Assembly: GCF_000214215.1 (NCBI RefSeq)
Contig: NC_015559.1
Location: 1,488,001 to 1,552,000, forward strand
Source: Marinomonas posidonica IVIA-Po-181
GTDB lineage: Bacteria; Pseudomonadota; Gammaproteobacteria; Pseudomonadales; Marinomonadaceae
Length of the DNA stretch: 64,000 nucleotides
Direction: 5' to 3'
In this document: positions 63,090 to 64,000 of the stretch, piece after piece
How positions within the stretch are numbered: the first letter of the stretch is position 1
Layout of the letters: every line of letters starts with the position of its first letter
The notes under the pieces: generated by a model
The model's database searches: none
The model's input: the letters and a program-made list of their open reading frames with translations, nothing else
Told to the model about the DNA's origin: nothing
Made by a program: the position numbers and the translations under genes

Positions 63090-64000
63090 ATGACATTAGC
63101 AGATCGCTGGTTACTTCCTGAGGGAGTAGACGAAGCTTTGCCTGAGCAGGCTGCTAAAATAGAACACCTTAGAAGAACTCTGCTTAATCTCCATCAAAGT
63201 TGGGGATATCAATTAGTAATACCTCCTCTTTTAGAGTATCTGGACTCCCTTTTAACGGGTGCTGGTTCAGACTTAGAAATCGAAACCTTCAAAGTAATTG
63301 ATCAGCTATCTGGTCGTTTGATGGGGGTGCGCGCCGATTTTACATCACAGGTCGCTCGTATTGATGCGCATTGCCTTAAAGAAGAAGGTGTTCAGCGTTT
63401 GAGTTACTGCGGTAGCGTACTGCGTACTGTGCCATCAGGTTTGGATGGTACTCGTTGCCCGATTCAGCTGGGTGCGGAAGTGTATGGTCATGGTGGTGTT
63501 GAAAGTGATATCGAAGTGCTGTCTTTGATGTTGCAGACCTTATCTGTCTCCGGGTTGTCAAATGTGGTGCTGGACCTTGGTCATGTGGATATTGTGAACG
63601 GTGTTGTGTCGGCTTGTCAGTTAAGCTCTGAGCAAGAAAGTAAATTGGCCGATTTGTACCGAGCAAAAGATTTGCCCGAACTCGAACGTTATGTTGACAC
63701 ATTAGCGCTAAGCGAAGAGCAATCAACATGGTTGATCGAGTTGCCACGTTTGTGTGGCGGTCAAGAAGTACTGGAGCAAGCGGATACACTGTTGGCGTCA
63801 ATTTCTGCGCCGGTTAAAGAGGCCATTGCTCTATTGAAAGAGATGGCGGCGGCGGTTGCTCAACGTTTTCCAACGGTTGGTTTGCATTTTGATTTAAGTG
63901 ATTTGATGTCATACAGCTACCACACTGGTGTGGTGTTTGCGGCTTATGTGCCAGGTCATGGTAATGCGATTGCTCGAGGCGGTCGTTATAACAATATTGG
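63090..64000 (+). CDS. hisZ: ATP phosphoribosyltransferase regulatory subunit HisZ (3' end missing)
   Basis: The frame opens at ATG 63090 and is still open at the window end; 303 codons are visible. It reads MTLADRWLLPEGVDEALPEQA and contains a class II tRNA-synthetase-like core (VIPPLLEYLDSLL, VRADFTSQVARIDAH, GAEVYGHGGVESDIEVL, ending ARGGRYNNIG). HisZ resembles histidyl-tRNA synthetase but lacks its activity; with the short form of HisG it forms the first enzyme of histidine synthesis. Its presence implies a short HisG elsewhere. Ribosome-binding site AAGAGGA is at 63076-63082. Confidence 0.94.
   Translation, partial: MTLADRWLLPEGVDEALPEQAAKIEHLRRTLLNLHQSWGYQLVIPPLLEYLDSLLTGAGSDLEIETFKVIDQLSGRLMGVRADFTSQVARIDAHCLKEEGVQRLSYCGSVLRTVPSGLDGTRCPIQLGAEVYGHGGVESDIEVLSLMLQTLSVSGLSNVVLDLGHVDIVNGVVSACQLSSEQESKLADLYRAKDLPELERYVDTLALSEEQSTWLIELPRLCGGQEVLEQADTLLASISAPVKEAIALLKEMAAAVAQRFPTVGLHFDLSDLMSYSYHTGVVFAAYVPGHGNAIARGGRYNNI

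Overview
The window looks like a contiguous piece of chromosome from a marine gammaproteobacterium of the order Oceanospirillales, most likely Marinomonas or a close relative. This rests on gene content and order: tsaE-amidase-mutL-miaA-hfq-hflX-hflK-hflC-hisZ, rsgA/motAB/HDOD/psd, queA-tgt-yajC-secD-secF, glycine betaine demethylation genes, and moderate GC. It is inference, not a database match. No prophage, plasmid, CRISPR array, rRNA or intact transposase gene was seen. One tRNA (Leu-CAA) and one IS5-type miniature element (MITE) are present.

Left part, 1-21.5 kb, is mostly accessory metabolism. A LysR regulator cut by the window edge precedes a gamma-aminobutyraldehyde dehydrogenase (patD-like) and a VOC protein. 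A TetR/SDR divergent pair follows, with two near-identical palindromic operators between them. Next is a purine-catabolism block: ABC uptake system, guanine-type deaminase and an isopenicillin-N-synthase-like 2OG-Fe(II) oxygenase on the minus strand, divergent from xdhABC. After it come a YjbR protein, MscS channel, a large orphan lipoprotein, a DUF1127 peptide divergent from a LysR gene, and phosphatidylserine synthase pssA.

Middle part, 21.5-41.5 kb. gbcA/gbcB (glycine betaine demethylase) and gbdR (their AraC-type activator) form a betaine unit; the MITE lies between gbcB and gbdR. ArnT-like and ArnC/GtrB-like glycosyltransferases face a two-component system, with a GtrA-type protein nearby, suggesting regulated envelope glycosylation. 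Pirin, tautomerase, DMT exporter and VOC genes follow. An AGCS symporter, aspartase and cytosolic asparaginase form an Asn/Asp catabolic unit divergent from an XRE-type regulator. A 59-residue Lys-rich DUF2986-type protein, a LysR/DMT exporter pair and tRNA-Leu end this part.

Right part, 41.6-64 kb, is conserved housekeeping: queA-tgt (queuosine), yajC-secD-secF (Sec translocon), psd (which completes PE synthesis with pssA), HDOD protein, motAB, rsgA, orn, then the tsaE-to-hisZ cluster, with hisZ cut by the window end. A TSUP permease sits between orn and tsaE.

Most convergent gene pairs are separated by strong bidirectional hairpin terminators, listed separately. The most unusual items are the MITE and its hairpin array, the purine locus with an oxygenase of unknown substrate, the double TetR operator, the orphan lipoprotein, and the DMHA variant of the MutL endonuclease motif.
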